Below are positions 35,696 to 43,918 of a DNA stretch of 49,555 nt, piece by piece; positions within the stretch are counted from its first letter, which is position 1; each line of letters opens with the position of its first letter. The stretch comes from Methylobacterium iners. GTDB taxonomy: Bacteria > Pseudomonadota > Alphaproteobacteria > Rhizobiales > Beijerinckiaceae. The translations under genes were made by a program, and so were the position numbers. The notes below the pieces were generated by a model. That model saw only the letters and a program-made list of their open reading frames with translations. It was not told the DNA's origin and did no database searches. The stretch lies in assembly GCF_022179305.1 (NCBI RefSeq), contig NZ_BPQP01000069.1, forward strand, positions 1 to 49,555. Direction: 5' to 3'.

Positions 35696-36016
35696 ATGAG
35701 CGAGACCTTCGACGACGCCGACGAGCTTCCCTCGGTGCCCGAAGGCGGGCTCCTCCGCATCCTCCCGGTCATCAACAAGCGCGGCCTGCATGCCCGCGCC
35801 TCCGCCAAGTTCGTGCAGACCGTGGAGCGTTTCGACGCCGTGGTGACGGTCACCCGCGCGGGGGAAACCGTCGGCGGACGCTCCATCATGGGTCTGCTCA
35901 CGCTCGGTGCGGCGCAAGGCACCAGCGTCGCGGTGACGGCCGTCGGCGCCGATGCCGAGGCCTGCCTCGCCGCGATCGAGGAGCTGCTCGCCAACCGCTT
36001 CGGGGAAGACGATTAG
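35696..36016 (+). CDS. ptsH: Phosphocarrier protein HPr
   Basis: 106 residues, about 20 longer than most HPr because of an acidic N-terminal lead (MSETFDDADELPSVPEGG). His32 lies in the conserved active-site motif GLHARASAKFV, and Ser63 in GGRSIMGLLTLGA is the site that HprK would phosphorylate. It is the phosphate carrier between EI, which is not in the window, and the EIIA of the regulatory PTS. It is the last gene of the chvI-chvG-hprK-EIIA-HPr set and converges on the unknown gene at 36023, six bases away. Confidence 0.94.
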   Translation: MSETFDDADELPSVPEGGLLRILPVINKRGLHARASAKFVQTVERFDAVVTVTRAGETVGGRSIMGLLTLGAAQGTSVAVTAVGADAEACLAAIEELLANRFGEDD

Positions 36017-36022
36017 CGCCGG

Positions 36023-36907
36023 CTACGCCGACGCTTCGCTCCGCGGGCGGCCGCTCTCGGTATCCACCGCGCGCCAGATCAGGGCCTGGGGACCGATGCC
36101 GAGCCGCAGCCTCGCGGCGACGGCGGCGCCGTCGCGGCGCATCACGTCGACGCTGGCGAGCCGGCGCTGCGCGAACCGCCGCATCACCACGCGAACCATC
36201 GTGGCTTCGGACGGGTCGTTGACGAGGGGGCTCGGCGAGAACCGAGCGTCGAGGCCGAGATACATCTCGACCGCATCGCGGATCCGCTCTGGATCGGCGA
36301 TCCGCTCGGTCTCCGGCGGCGGGGAGCGAAAGGCGTCGAACGGCCTGACGCCGACGACGCTGTCCGGCGGAATGGCGGCACGGCGCGCGGAGCGCACCGG
36401 CGCGATGGTCCGCTCGAACAGGGAGGGGCGCCGGACCTGCGGATCGAGGGCGATCGCCCTGACCGGCTGAATGCCTCGCAGGTGATCCAGCAGCGCCTCG
36501 CGCACCTTCTCCCCGCGGTCAGGATCGATCGACGGCCCGATGGTCAGGCCGGGCGGGTGCCAGATTTCGGCGACGCCGTTGCCCCAGAGCCGGTGCGGCA
36601 TGGCGAGCGGTATCACGGCCTGCAGGTGCTCGCGGCCGGCGAGCGAATTCCACGCGAAGGCGAAGACGAGATCGACCGACCGGGCTTGGTGCTGGGCCGC
36701 GGTGAGCAGGTAGTCCGGATCGGCGCGGAACGGCTCGGCGACGCGCAGGCGCGTCAGCAGGGCGCGCCAGGCCGCGACCTCGGCCTCGCCGACGGCCGCC
36801 GGGCGATGCAGATCGATCCGCCAGGAGGCTTCACCGCCGAGCGTCTCGGCTTCGACCGCGGATTGTCCGCCGGCGCCGCCTTCGATGACCGTGAACCGTG
36901 CTCTCAT
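36023..36907 (-). CDS. Hypothetical protein, possibly CelD/GNAT-like
   Basis: 294 residues; I do not recognise a confident family. The N-terminal third resembles the opening of CelD/BcsL-type acetyltransferases: EVAAWRALLTRLRVAEPFRADPDYLL, then VDLVFAFAWN, LQAVIPLAMPHRLWG. The typical acetyl-CoA-binding motif is not evident. The middle is Pro/Arg-rich and likely disordered, and the C-terminal part (MVRVVMRRFAQRRLASVDVMRRDGA) could be a strand-rich fold. It has no signal peptide or membrane span. It is in a separate transcript from the CobW gene, which lies 119 bases upstream-side. Confidence 0.5.
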   Translation of the reverse strand: MRARFTVIEGGAGGQSAVEAETLGGEASWRIDLHRPAAVGEAEVAAWRALLTRLRVAEPFRADPDYLLTAAQHQARSVDLVFAFAWNSLAGREHLQAVIPLAMPHRLWGNGVAEIWHPPGLTIGPSIDPDRGEKVREALLDHLRGIQPVRAIALDPQVRRPSLFERTIAPVRSARRAAIPPDSVVGVRPFDAFRSPPPETERIADPERIRDAVEMYLGLDARFSPSPLVNDPSEATMVRVVMRRFAQRRLASVDVMRRDGAAVAARLRLGIGPQALIWRAVDTESGRPRSEASA

Positions 36908-37026
36908 ACTTCGCGTCCCGCTTGTCCTCGTCCCGTTCCGGGACGGCGGCGCCGGTGGGCGCCATCCTCGGACGGGTTCGGACCAAGAACGGTGCCGCCG
37001 CAGGTTGCGCCGGGACGGGACTTTGC

Positions 37027-38130
37027 TCAGCCGCCGGGAATCGCGAGCGGGTTTGCGGTCAGCGCCGCGGCATCCGGTGCATCGGGGCGCGGTCGGCCGA
37101 GGAAGGCGTCCCAGAGGCTCGTGACGAAGGCCGGGTCGAGGTCGCGCACGATGAGGACGAGGCGCGAGCGCCGGTCGTCGTCCGGCCAGCGCTCGAGGTG
37201 GACCGGCGTATGAATCACGTGCTGGACGCCGTGGACGACGAGCGGCCGGTCGGGCTCGTCGGCGAGCGCCACGAGCCCCTTGAGGCGCAGCAGCTTCGGG
37301 CCGTGGCCGGAGCGCAGCAGGTCGAGGAACATCTCGAACGCCGCCCTCGGCACGGGCGCGTCGCTGGTCAGCCCGAAGGCGCGGATCGTGGCGTCGTGGC
37401 GGTTCACGTCGTGATGATGGTGCTCATGATCATGGCCGTGGTGATGATCATGGAGCGCCTCGGCGCCGAGCCAGCTCCGGACGTCCTCGCTCTTGCCGTC
37501 GAGGCCGAAGAACCCGCCGAGCAGGTCCGCGGCCGGCACGTCGGGACCATCGATCGGGGCCGCAGGGTTGAGGCCGCTGAGGCGAGCGGCCAAGGCGTCC
37601 CCGCCATCCGCGGCGAGATCGCGCTTGGCCAGCACGATCCGGTCGGCGACCGCCGCCTGCCGCAGGGCCTCGGGGTGAGCGTCGAGGGTCGCCGCGCCGT
37701 TGACGGCATCGACGACGGTGACGACGCCCTGCAGCCGGTACCGCATCACGAGGTAGGGATGGTAGATCAGCGCGTGCAGGATCGGCGCGGGGTCGGCGAG
37801 GCCGGTCGTCTCGATGATCACCCGGCGGAACGGCTTGATCCGACCGTTGTCGCGCTTGCGCAGCAGGTCTTCCAGGGTGGCGATGAGATCGCCGCGCACG
37901 GTGCAGCACAGGCAGCCGGCGCCGAGCAGGATCATGTCCTCGTCCACCGTCTCGATGAGCAGATGGTCGAGGCCGATCTCGCCGAACTCGTTGACGATGA
38001 CGACGGTGTCGGCGAGCGCGGGGTCGCGCAGCAGACGGTTCAGCAGGGTGGTCTTGCCGGCCCCGAGGAAGCCCGTGACGACGGTGAGCAGGATCGGATC
38101 GGGCGGTCGGGCGGGCTCGGTCATCGCCAC
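37027..38130 (-). CDS. CobW/G3E-family metal-chaperone GTPase with His-rich loop
   Basis: 367 residues. The P-loop GFLGAGKTT (20-28), the metal-binding motif GCLCCTV (Cys73, Cys75, Cys76), and the switch/Walker-B region ETTGLADPAPIL define the G3E GTPase family. At 227-246 is a dense His cluster (HDHHHGHDHEHHHHDVNRHD) typical of zinc or cobalt chaperones. The C-terminal CobW_C domain follows (FLDLLRSGHGPKLLRLKGLV, then WPDDDRRSRLVLIVRDLD). Metal is inferred as zinc or cobalt; no Zur box or cobalamin gene is next to it. It lies 25 bases from the carboxypeptidase gene on the same strand. Confidence 0.92.
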   Translation of the reverse strand: MAMTEPARPPDPILLTVVTGFLGAGKTTLLNRLLRDPALADTVVIVNEFGEIGLDHLLIETVDEDMILLGAGCLCCTVRGDLIATLEDLLRKRDNGRIKPFRRVIIETTGLADPAPILHALIYHPYLVMRYRLQGVVTVVDAVNGAATLDAHPEALRQAAVADRIVLAKRDLAADGGDALAARLSGLNPAAPIDGPDVPAADLLGGFFGLDGKSEDVRSWLGAEALHDHHHGHDHEHHHHDVNRHDATIRAFGLTSDAPVPRAAFEMFLDLLRSGHGPKLLRLKGLVALADEPDRPLVVHGVQHVIHTPVHLERWPDDDRRSRLVLIVRDLDPAFVTSLWDAFLGRPRPDAPDAAALTANPLAIPGG

Positions 38131-38155
38131 GCCGTAGCGCGACCGGCCCGGCCGC

Positions 38156-39643
38156 TCAATCCTCCGAGGCCTTGCGGGCTGCCGCCGCCTTCGCCGCCGG
38201 CTTCGCAGCGACCTTCGCGGCGGGTTTGGCCGCCGGCTTCGCGGCAGCCTTGGCGGCGGGCTTAGGCGCGGGCTTGGCCGAGGCCTTGTCCGAAGCCTTG
38301 GCCGCCGGCTTCTTGGGCGATGGCGCGATCACCGGCGCCGTCTCGATCGAGGTGTAGGCGCGGGTCGCGGCCGGAACCGCCTTCGGCTTGGCGACGGAGG
38401 CCGCCCGGTCGCGGGCTGCAGCCTCGGACTTCGCCTGGCGGGCCGCCTCGCGCTTCGCCTTGACGGCTTCGAGCTTGGCGCTCCGGGCGGCCTCGCGCTC
38501 GGCCTTGTCCGCCTCCTCCTGGGCATTGAGCGCCATCGCGCCCTCGGCCGGATCGCGCCCGATCCAGACCGGGATCGGCTGCAGCGGCGCGCGCGGCGGC
38601 AGGGCCCGCCCGCGCAGGGCCGCGCTGTTCATCGTCGCGAAGGCGAGGGCGGCCGTCGGCGCGCCGGCGGCGAGGAACTGCGCGTTGGCGTTGTCGGGCG
38701 CGACCCCGGCCGTGACGGCGGTCTGGCCGCTGTCGGTCGGCATCGGCTTGCGCCGATCGCAGATGTAGGGCCGCATGTCCGGCGCCGCGGCGACGCTCGA
38801 TGCCGGCAGGGATTCGAGCGTCTGCGCCCCCCAGCCCGTCGATTGACCGAAGCCGTAATCGAACAGATCGGAGGCCTTGATGTCGCGCTCGCGGGCGCTG
38901 GGCTGGCCCATCACGACGGTGATCAGGCGTCGGCCGTTGCGCGTGGCGCTCGCCACCACGTTGAAGCCGCCCGAGCAGATGAAGCCGGTCTTCATGCCGT
39001 CCGCGCCGGCGTAGCGCCCGAGCAGGCCGTTGTGGTTGGCCATCACGGAGCGGCCGAACTGGATGGCGCTGATCGAGAACAGGTCACGCGAGCCCGGGAA
39101 GTCGCGGATCAACGCCCGGCCGAGCACGGCCATGTCGCGGGCCGAGGTGTACTGGCGGCTGTCGGGTAGGCCGTGCGGGTTGGTCCAATGGCTCTCGCGC
39201 ATGCCGATGCGCGCCGCCGTCTCGTTCATCATCGCGGAAAAGCCCTCGACGGACCCGCCGAGATTCTCGCCGATGGCGTAGGCGACGTCGTTGGCCGACT
39301 TCACCATGATGATCTTCAGGGCGTTGTCGAGGGTGAGCTGCGTGCCGGGCTTGAAGCCCATCTTGGAGGGCGGCTCGGCCGCCGCGTTGGCCGAGACCGT
39401 CAGGAGGGTGTCGAGAGAGGCCCTGCCCTGGCGCACCATGTCGAGGGCCACGTAGGCGGTCATCAGCTTGGTGACGGAGGCCGGAAACCAGGGGTCGGTC
39501 GGGGCCTGGCTGTAGATCACCTTGCCCGAATCCACCTCCACCACGAGGATCGGGGCGGTGACCGCGCCGGCGGCGCCGGAGGCGACGACCCCCAGCACGG
39601 CCGTGAGCCCCAGGGCGAAGTGCCGGAATGTTCGGTTCGACAT
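38156..39643 (-). CDS. D-alanyl-D-alanine carboxypeptidase (PBP5/DacF type) with Ala/Lys-rich tail
   Basis: 495 residues. A signal peptide (MSNRTFRHFALGLTAVLGVV) precedes a penicillin-binding domain with all three motifs: S56-x-x-K59 (PASVTKLMTAY), S116-A-N118 (VKSANDV), and K218-T-G220 (GMKTGFICSGG). It trims the terminal D-Ala of peptidoglycan stem peptides. From about residue 375 to 495 is a low-complexity tail (KAKREAARQAKSEAAARDR, then AAKPAAK repeats), similar in composition to histone-H1-like or cell-wall-binding tails. The usual SPOR or PBP5 C-terminal domain is absent. Related Methylobacterium and Rhizobiales enzymes often end in such tails. Confidence 0.92.
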   Translation of the reverse strand: MSNRTFRHFALGLTAVLGVVASGAAGAVTAPILVVEVDSGKVIYSQAPTDPWFPASVTKLMTAYVALDMVRQGRASLDTLLTVSANAAAEPPSKMGFKPGTQLTLDNALKIIMVKSANDVAYAIGENLGGSVEGFSAMMNETAARIGMRESHWTNPHGLPDSRQYTSARDMAVLGRALIRDFPGSRDLFSISAIQFGRSVMANHNGLLGRYAGADGMKTGFICSGGFNVVASATRNGRRLITVVMGQPSARERDIKASDLFDYGFGQSTGWGAQTLESLPASSVAAAPDMRPYICDRRKPMPTDSGQTAVTAGVAPDNANAQFLAAGAPTAALAFATMNSAALRGRALPPRAPLQPIPVWIGRDPAEGAMALNAQEEADKAEREAARSAKLEAVKAKREAARQAKSEAAARDRAASVAKPKAVPAATRAYTSIETAPVIAPSPKKPAAKASDKASAKPAPKPAAKAAAKPAAKPAAKVAAKPAAKAAAARKASED

Positions 39644-39901
39644 CAGGCCTGTCTCGACAAGGGACGTTCCGGCCGCATGACGGGCCGCGTCGTCCTGGGA
39701 TAGCTAGGGCGTAGACCGGGCATCGACCCGCACCGATTGCGCTCACGATATGGGCTCATGAGCGCGCCGTCCGTGGCAACAGCGTGGCGTGCTTGCGATT
39801 TCCACCGGTCGCGGGGCGGAAATTGTGGCGCTGCCGGCCCTCCCCTCCTATGTCGGGGCCCGGAGCGACGCCGCGGCAGCCTTGCGCGGCGCGGATGGAC
39901 G

Positions 39902-40534
39902 ATGGCGTACGCGGTCAAGGAACTCTTCCACACGCTGCAGGGCGAGGGCGCGCAGGCGGGGCGCGCCGCCGTGTTCTGCCGCTTCTCGGGCTGCAACCTC
40001 TGGTCGGGCCGCGAGGAGGATCGCGCCGAGGCGGCCTGCCGCTTCTGCGACACGGATTTCGTCGGCATGGACGGCGAGGGCGGCGGCCGCTTCGCGGACG
40101 CGCAGGCGCTGGCCGGGGCGATCGCGGCGACCTGGGCCGGCGGTTCCCACCATCGCTACGTCGTCTTCACCGGCGGCGAGCCCCTGCTGCAGCTGGATTC
40201 CGCCCTCATCGACGCCGTGCATGCGCGCGACTTCGAGATCGCGGTGGAAACCAACGGCACTCTGCCCGCCCCGGCGGGGATCGACTGGATCTGCGTCAGC
40301 CCGAAGGCCGGCAACCCGCTCGTCCAGACCTCCGGCCACGAGCTGAAGCTCGTCTACCCGCAATCCGGTCTCGACCTCGACGCCTTGGCGGCGCTCGGAT
40401 TCCGCCATCACTGGCTGCAGCCGATGGACGGACCCGAGGGGCCGGCCAACACGCAGGCCGCGATCGAGCGCTGCCGCCGGGACGCCCGCTGGCGCCTGTC
40501 GCTGCAGACCCACAAAATCATCGGGATTCCGTGA
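39902..40534 (+). CDS. queE: 7-carboxy-7-deazaguanine synthase QueE
   Basis: 210 residues. It is a radical-SAM enzyme that rearranges 6-carboxy-tetrahydropterin to 7-carboxy-7-deazaguanine in queuosine synthesis. The start MAYAVKELFHTLQGEG is the conserved N-terminus, and an upstream 55-codon extension is dropped. The iron-sulfur cysteines have the QueE spacing C31-x14-C46-x2-C49 rather than the usual CX3CX2C. Later blocks are YVVFTGGEPLLQ (SAM-binding GGE) and CVSPKAGNPL. queD and queC follow on the same strand after an opposite-strand gene of about 1 kb. No preQ1 riboswitch is apparent in the 258-base leader. Confidence 0.94.
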   Translation: MAYAVKELFHTLQGEGAQAGRAAVFCRFSGCNLWSGREEDRAEAACRFCDTDFVGMDGEGGGRFADAQALAGAIAATWAGGSHHRYVVFTGGEPLLQLDSALIDAVHARDFEIAVETNGTLPAPAGIDWICVSPKAGNPLVQTSGHELKLVYPQSGLDLDALAALGFRHHWLQPMDGPEGPANTQAAIERCRRDARWRLSLQTHKIIGIP

Positions 40535-40636
40535 TCATGAGGGTCCGTCGTGATCAATGTCGGAATGCGCAAGATCAACCTCGAAACGCGCAAGATCATC
40601 GTGATTCCGCACGATGATCGGCAGCATGATTGTCAT
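40535..40636 (-). CDS. Candidate 33-residue mini-ORF coupled to the upstream unknown gene
   Basis: On the minus strand, the stop of the gene at 40633 overlaps an ATG (ATGA), opening a 33-codon frame that ends at 40535, immediately beside the queE stop. The peptide is rich in Asp/His (NHDDLARFEVDLAHSDIDHD), with an internal repeat that mirrors the short DNA repeats in this gap (GCGCAAGATCA at 40567 and 40588). I do not recognise it. It may be a real small coupled protein or a chance frame in repeated DNA. Confidence 0.28.
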   Translation of the reverse strand: MTIMLPIIVRNHDDLARFEVDLAHSDIDHDGPS

Positions 40637-41613
40637 GGGCGTGCCAGTTTGCGCGCCCGTTTCGCGGAGCGACGATCCTCGCGGGTGGTGCGGTCGATCC
40701 GCGGGGCGAAGCCGGGCTGGCTCTCGCCGTCCGGGTCGTCCCCGCTCGGCGGGAGGTCCGTTGCCGAGGGGCCGGCGGAGCGCGGGCCGGCATAGGGCGC
40801 CCGGACGCCGGTGAAGCGCAGGTCCGAGAAATCGGCGAGGCAGCGCGCCGCGTCCAGGAGCTCGGCCGAGGAGGTCACCGCGCCGATCGCCTCCGCCGGG
40901 AGGCGGTACAGCCGGCCCTCGTCCGAGAAGAGCAGGTCGCCATTGCGGTCGAAGGCGGCCCAGCCGGCGAGCGGCAGGTCGATTGCCGCGCCTCCCGACG
41001 TCACCAGCCTGTGCTCGATCGCCTCCTGCGACGAGACCTGGCCGCCGTTGGCTACGCGACGAGGCCAGGATCCCCGGAAGCGGATCAGGGCATGGCCGTG
41101 CGGGCCTGGCCACGCGTCGTGGTCCTTGCCGGGCCTCGGCTGCCAGGGACAGGCGCGCAGCGGCGCGTGCGGGGCATCGAGGCTTCGACGGAAGGGCAGC
41201 ACCGTGATGCCGCGGGGCAGGTTGAACCCGTCCGCGAGGGCGTAAGGGCCCAGGCCGTGTTGCAGGACCATCTCGCGGTCGGACAGGAACCAGCCGCCGC
41301 CGTGCCAGGTGTCGCCCATCGGCCAGAGCGCGACCGCGGTGAAATTGGGCGGCTTCGAGAGGACGGTCCAGGTTCCGTACGGACCTCGATACTTGCCCAT
41401 GAAGGTGATGAGCCAGCGCCCGTTCGGGGACAGGCCGCCCCAGGACGGCTGCACCATGCCCTCGAACCATTGGCCGACCTGGAAGGAATCGTCCGAGCAG
41501 TCCCAGGCGATGAGGCAGGTGTGCTTGGAGGGGCCGCGCCGGTAGAGGACCGCCATCGGCGAGGCGCCGGCGAAGGTGGCGTAGAGCGTGCATTTCCACC
41601 GCTCCGGCGTCAT
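40633..41613 (-). CDS. Hypothetical protein inside the que gene cluster, opposite strand
   Basis: 326 residues from MTPERWKCTLYATF, preceded by AGGAGG about eight bases upstream; a longer frame upstream is dropped. I do not recognise a family. The first half is Trp-rich (for example VGQWFEGMVQPSWGG, LSPNGRWLITFMGKYRG, GDTWHGGGWFLSD), which suggests a beta-propeller-like or carbohydrate-contact fold. The tail after about residue 270 is Pro/Ser/Arg-rich and probably disordered. It has no signal peptide. Codon use matches neighbours, so it is probably real; why it lies between queE and queD is unclear. Confidence 0.6.
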   Translation of the reverse strand: MTPERWKCTLYATFAGASPMAVLYRRGPSKHTCLIAWDCSDDSFQVGQWFEGMVQPSWGGLSPNGRWLITFMGKYRGPYGTWTVLSKPPNFTAVALWPMGDTWHGGGWFLSDREMVLQHGLGPYALADGFNLPRGITVLPFRRSLDAPHAPLRACPWQPRPGKDHDAWPGPHGHALIRFRGSWPRRVANGGQVSSQEAIEHRLVTSGGAAIDLPLAGWAAFDRNGDLLFSDEGRLYRLPAEAIGAVTSSAELLDAARCLADFSDLRFTGVRAPYAGPRSAGPSATDLPPSGDDPDGESQPGFAPRIDRTTREDRRSAKRARKLARP

Positions 41614-41773
41614 GGGGACATCCTCCTCGCGCCGGCGGGGCAGTGGCCCGCACCGGCCGTCGGCCGCGGCGACGCAAGCGGCGGGTTTCGGTGCTAAGGG
41701 AGGCGCCTGAGGACGACGCCGTCCCTCGTGACCCATCTACCCGCTCCATCGAGACCATTGAAGCCGATTGCCG

Positions 41774-42130
41774 ATGAAGATCACCCAAGCCTTCACCTTC
41801 GAGGCGGCGCATTGGCTGCCGAACGTGCCCGACACCCACCGCTGCCGGCGCATGCACGGGCATTCCTACCGGGTCGAGCTGACGCTCAGCGCGCCGGTCG
41901 ATCCGCAGACCGGCTGGGTGGTCGACTTCTTCGACGTCGAGACGGCCTTCGCGCCGATCCTCGCCCGGCTCGACCATTACTGCCTGAACGAGGTCGAAGG
42001 CCTCGAGAACCCGACCGCCGAGCACATCGCGGCCTGGATCTGGCATCGCGCCAAGGGCGCGCTGCCGGCCCTGTCGTCGGTGCGCGTGTACGAGACGCCG
42101 ATGTCCTGGGCCGAGTACGAGGGCGATTGA
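41774..42130 (+). CDS. queD: 6-carboxy-5,6,7,8-tetrahydropterin synthase QueD
   Basis: 118 residues from [16 protein letters not shown]. This small zinc enzyme converts 7,8-dihydroneopterin triphosphate to 6-carboxy-tetrahydropterin, the substrate of QueE. The zinc ligands are His13 (AAHWL) and the HGH at 28-30 (RRMHGHSY); Cys24 in HRC is the catalytic residue. The acidic and aromatic features WVVDFFDVE and the [12 protein letters not shown] segment are conserved. queC begins five bases after its stop, so the two are an operon. Confidence 0.95.
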   Translation: MKITQAFTFEAAHWLPNVPDTHRCRRMHGHSYRVELTLSAPVDPQTGWVVDFFDVETAFAPILARLDHYCLNEVEGLENPTAEHIAAWIWHRAKGALPALSSVRVYETPMSWAEYEGD

Positions 42131-42135
42131 CGCGA

Positions 42136-42843
42136 ATGACCGACGAGGGCGCCCTGGTCCTGTTCTCGGGCGGGCAGGATTCCACCACCTGCCTCGCCTG
42201 GGCGCTGGCGCGCTACGCCCGCGTCGAGACGCTCGGCTTCGATTACGGCCAGCGCCACCGCATCGAGCTCGAGGGCCGCGAACGCCTGCGGGCGGGGATC
42301 GCCGCCCTCGATCCCGCCTGGGCCGGGCGGCTGGGCGAGGACCACACGCTCAGTCTCGACGCGCTGGGCCGCATCTCCGAGACGGCGCTCACCCGCGAGG
42401 GCGCCATCGCCTTCGCGGCCGATGGCCTGCCCAACACCTTCGTGCCGGGCCGCAACCTCCTCTTTCTCACCTTCGCGGCGGCGCTGGCCTATCGCCGGGG
42501 CCTGCGCCGGATCGTCGGCGGCATGTGCGAGACCGATTTCTCGGGCTATCCCGATTGCCGGGACGACACCATCAAGGCGCTGCAGGTGACGCTGAACCTC
42601 GGCATGGACCGCCGCTTCGTCCTTGAGACCCCGCTGATGTGGGTGGACAAGGCCGGCACCTGGGCGCTGGCCCAGGACCTCGGCGGCCGGGCCCTCGTCG
42701 ACCTCATCGTCGAGGACACCCACACCTGCTACCTCGGCGAGCGCGGCACGCGGCACGAGTGGGGGTACGGGTGCGGGACGTGCCCGGCCTGCGAGCTGCG
42801 GGCGAAGGGCTTCCGGGCGTTTTCCGCGAGGCCGATCCCCTGA
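42136..42843 (+). CDS. queC: 7-cyano-7-deazaguanine synthase QueC
   Basis: 235 residues from [20 protein letters not shown]. The PP-loop SGGQDS (11-16) binds ATP. The protein converts 7-carboxy-7-deazaguanine to preQ0 with ammonia and ATP. Near the C-terminus the zinc-binding cysteines appear as [13 protein letters not shown], together with the earlier Cys of [19 protein letters not shown] and [12 protein letters not shown] are conserved family blocks. It is in an operon with queD. With QueE it gives the preQ0 branch; queF or tgt are not in the window. Confidence 0.95.
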   Translation: MTDEGALVLFSGGQDSTTCLAWALARYARVETLGFDYGQRHRIELEGRERLRAGIAALDPAWAGRLGEDHTLSLDALGRISETALTREGAIAFAADGLPNTFVPGRNLLFLTFAAALAYRRGLRRIVGGMCETDFSGYPDCRDDTIKALQVTLNLGMDRRFVLETPLMWVDKAGTWALAQDLGGRALVDLIVEDTHTCYLGERGTRHEWGYGCGTCPACELRAKGFRAFSARPIP

Positions 42844-43394
42844 GCCGGCGGATGCCTCTCCCTTCGCTTCGGGAAGATCGACCGCCAGAGTTCCGCCGCA
42901 TCGCCTGTGCGGAGGCAGACACGCTGGATGATCTCGGCGACCCATCGTGCGCTCCGAGCGCTCGTAACGGGACGAGCGCGCCTGCTGGGTCGCGCCATGG
43001 GTCCGTCTCAGACCTTTACGGTTCGCAGGTGACGCTCACCGCATGGCGCCGTGCCACTGCCCAAGTCGCAGAACGATGGCCTGAGGTCTGAACTCGGCCG
43101 GCCGACTGGCGAGCTTTCGCTCCCGATCCATTGCGGAAGTCCGGCTCGCGACGGCTTCGCGCCATTAGCCGACACTGGGCTCGGATGGGCTGAACTGCTG
43201 CTCTCGACCTGCTGCGGAAGGTCCGCTTTCAGGAGGGCGAGCGCGATGGTGGGGCCCTCGAGTAGCAGCACCTTCGGTGTCCGTGGGACGGCCTGGACGA
43301 TAAGGTTCAATGCCAACTCAGGTCAGTTGCGCTATCCTGCCGCTTACGCATCGGGTGGGACAGCCTGCCTGGCATAAACGGAGCGAGCCCTTCC
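42844..43394. other. Gene-poor stretch between queC and the BLUF gene
   Basis: About 550 bases with open frames on both strands but no protein of recognisable family. Around 43115-43240 it has several GGTCCGCTTTC- and GTCCGGCTC-type motifs of the same flavour as the stretch near 46930-47100. It looks like decayed DNA of unknown origin rather than a gene. A GGAG at 43379-43382 may be the ribosome site of the BLUF gene. Confidence 0.4.
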
Positions 43395-43871
43395 ATGTTC
43401 GACGAATACGGCGTTCCCCGCGGCGCTGAGTTGGACGAAGCCGGGCTGCCCCCGCTTTATCATTTCGTCTATTGCAGCCGTGCCGCCGACGGCGTCGACG
43501 ACGCCGAGGTCAGTCGCATCGTCGAGGCGGCCTAGCGCCACAACCTCGCGCGCGGCATCACCGGGGTGTTGGTTTTCGGCAGCGGCGTCTTCTTCCAGTG
43601 GATCGAAGGGCCGGCCGCCCAGATACGGAAGCTGATCGCGAGCCTGCATGGCGATCCGCGCCATTATGATATCGTCTCCCTGAGCCAGAGCGAGGAAGAG
43701 CGAGAGCGTCTCTATCCAAATTGGGACATGGAGAGGGTCGAAGCCGAGGACATCCGCCTGGTGCTCCAGGACGCGCTCGAAAGCGCGGAAGACAAGAACA
43801 ACGTCGCGGCACTCACACGGATTCTCAAGCAACTCGACTCGGGGCCGCTCGACTCGCTTGGGCAAGGCTGA
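43395..43871 (+). pseudogene. BLUF-domain photoreceptor gene with an in-frame amber stop
   Basis: One frame runs from the ATG at 43395 to a TGA at 43869-43871, broken only by TAG at 43533-43535 (codon 47). Reading through gives 158 codons of BLUF domain. Before the stop is PPLYHFVYCSRA with the flavin-contact Tyr26. After it are RHNLARGITGVLVFGSG (Asn50), FFQWIEGP (Gln68), GDPRHYDIV and YPNWDM (Trp110, Met112). Thus all flavin-site residues are kept, on either side of the amber codon. A GTG at 43566 could restart but would miss Tyr26. Options are a fresh nonsense mutation, read-through, or a sequencing error. BLUF domains sense blue light; the C-terminal helix could pair with a partner such as the kinase next door. 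Confidence 0.85.
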
Positions 43872-43918
43872 TCGGGCCGGCAACCCATACCTTCAAGCCA
43901 ATCCGCCGGACGGGCCGC

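Noticed and set aside
39644-39901. Possible preQ1 riboswitch in the queE leader
   Set aside because: I see no preQ1 aptamer core or A-rich tail motif, and no clear hairpin before the queE start.
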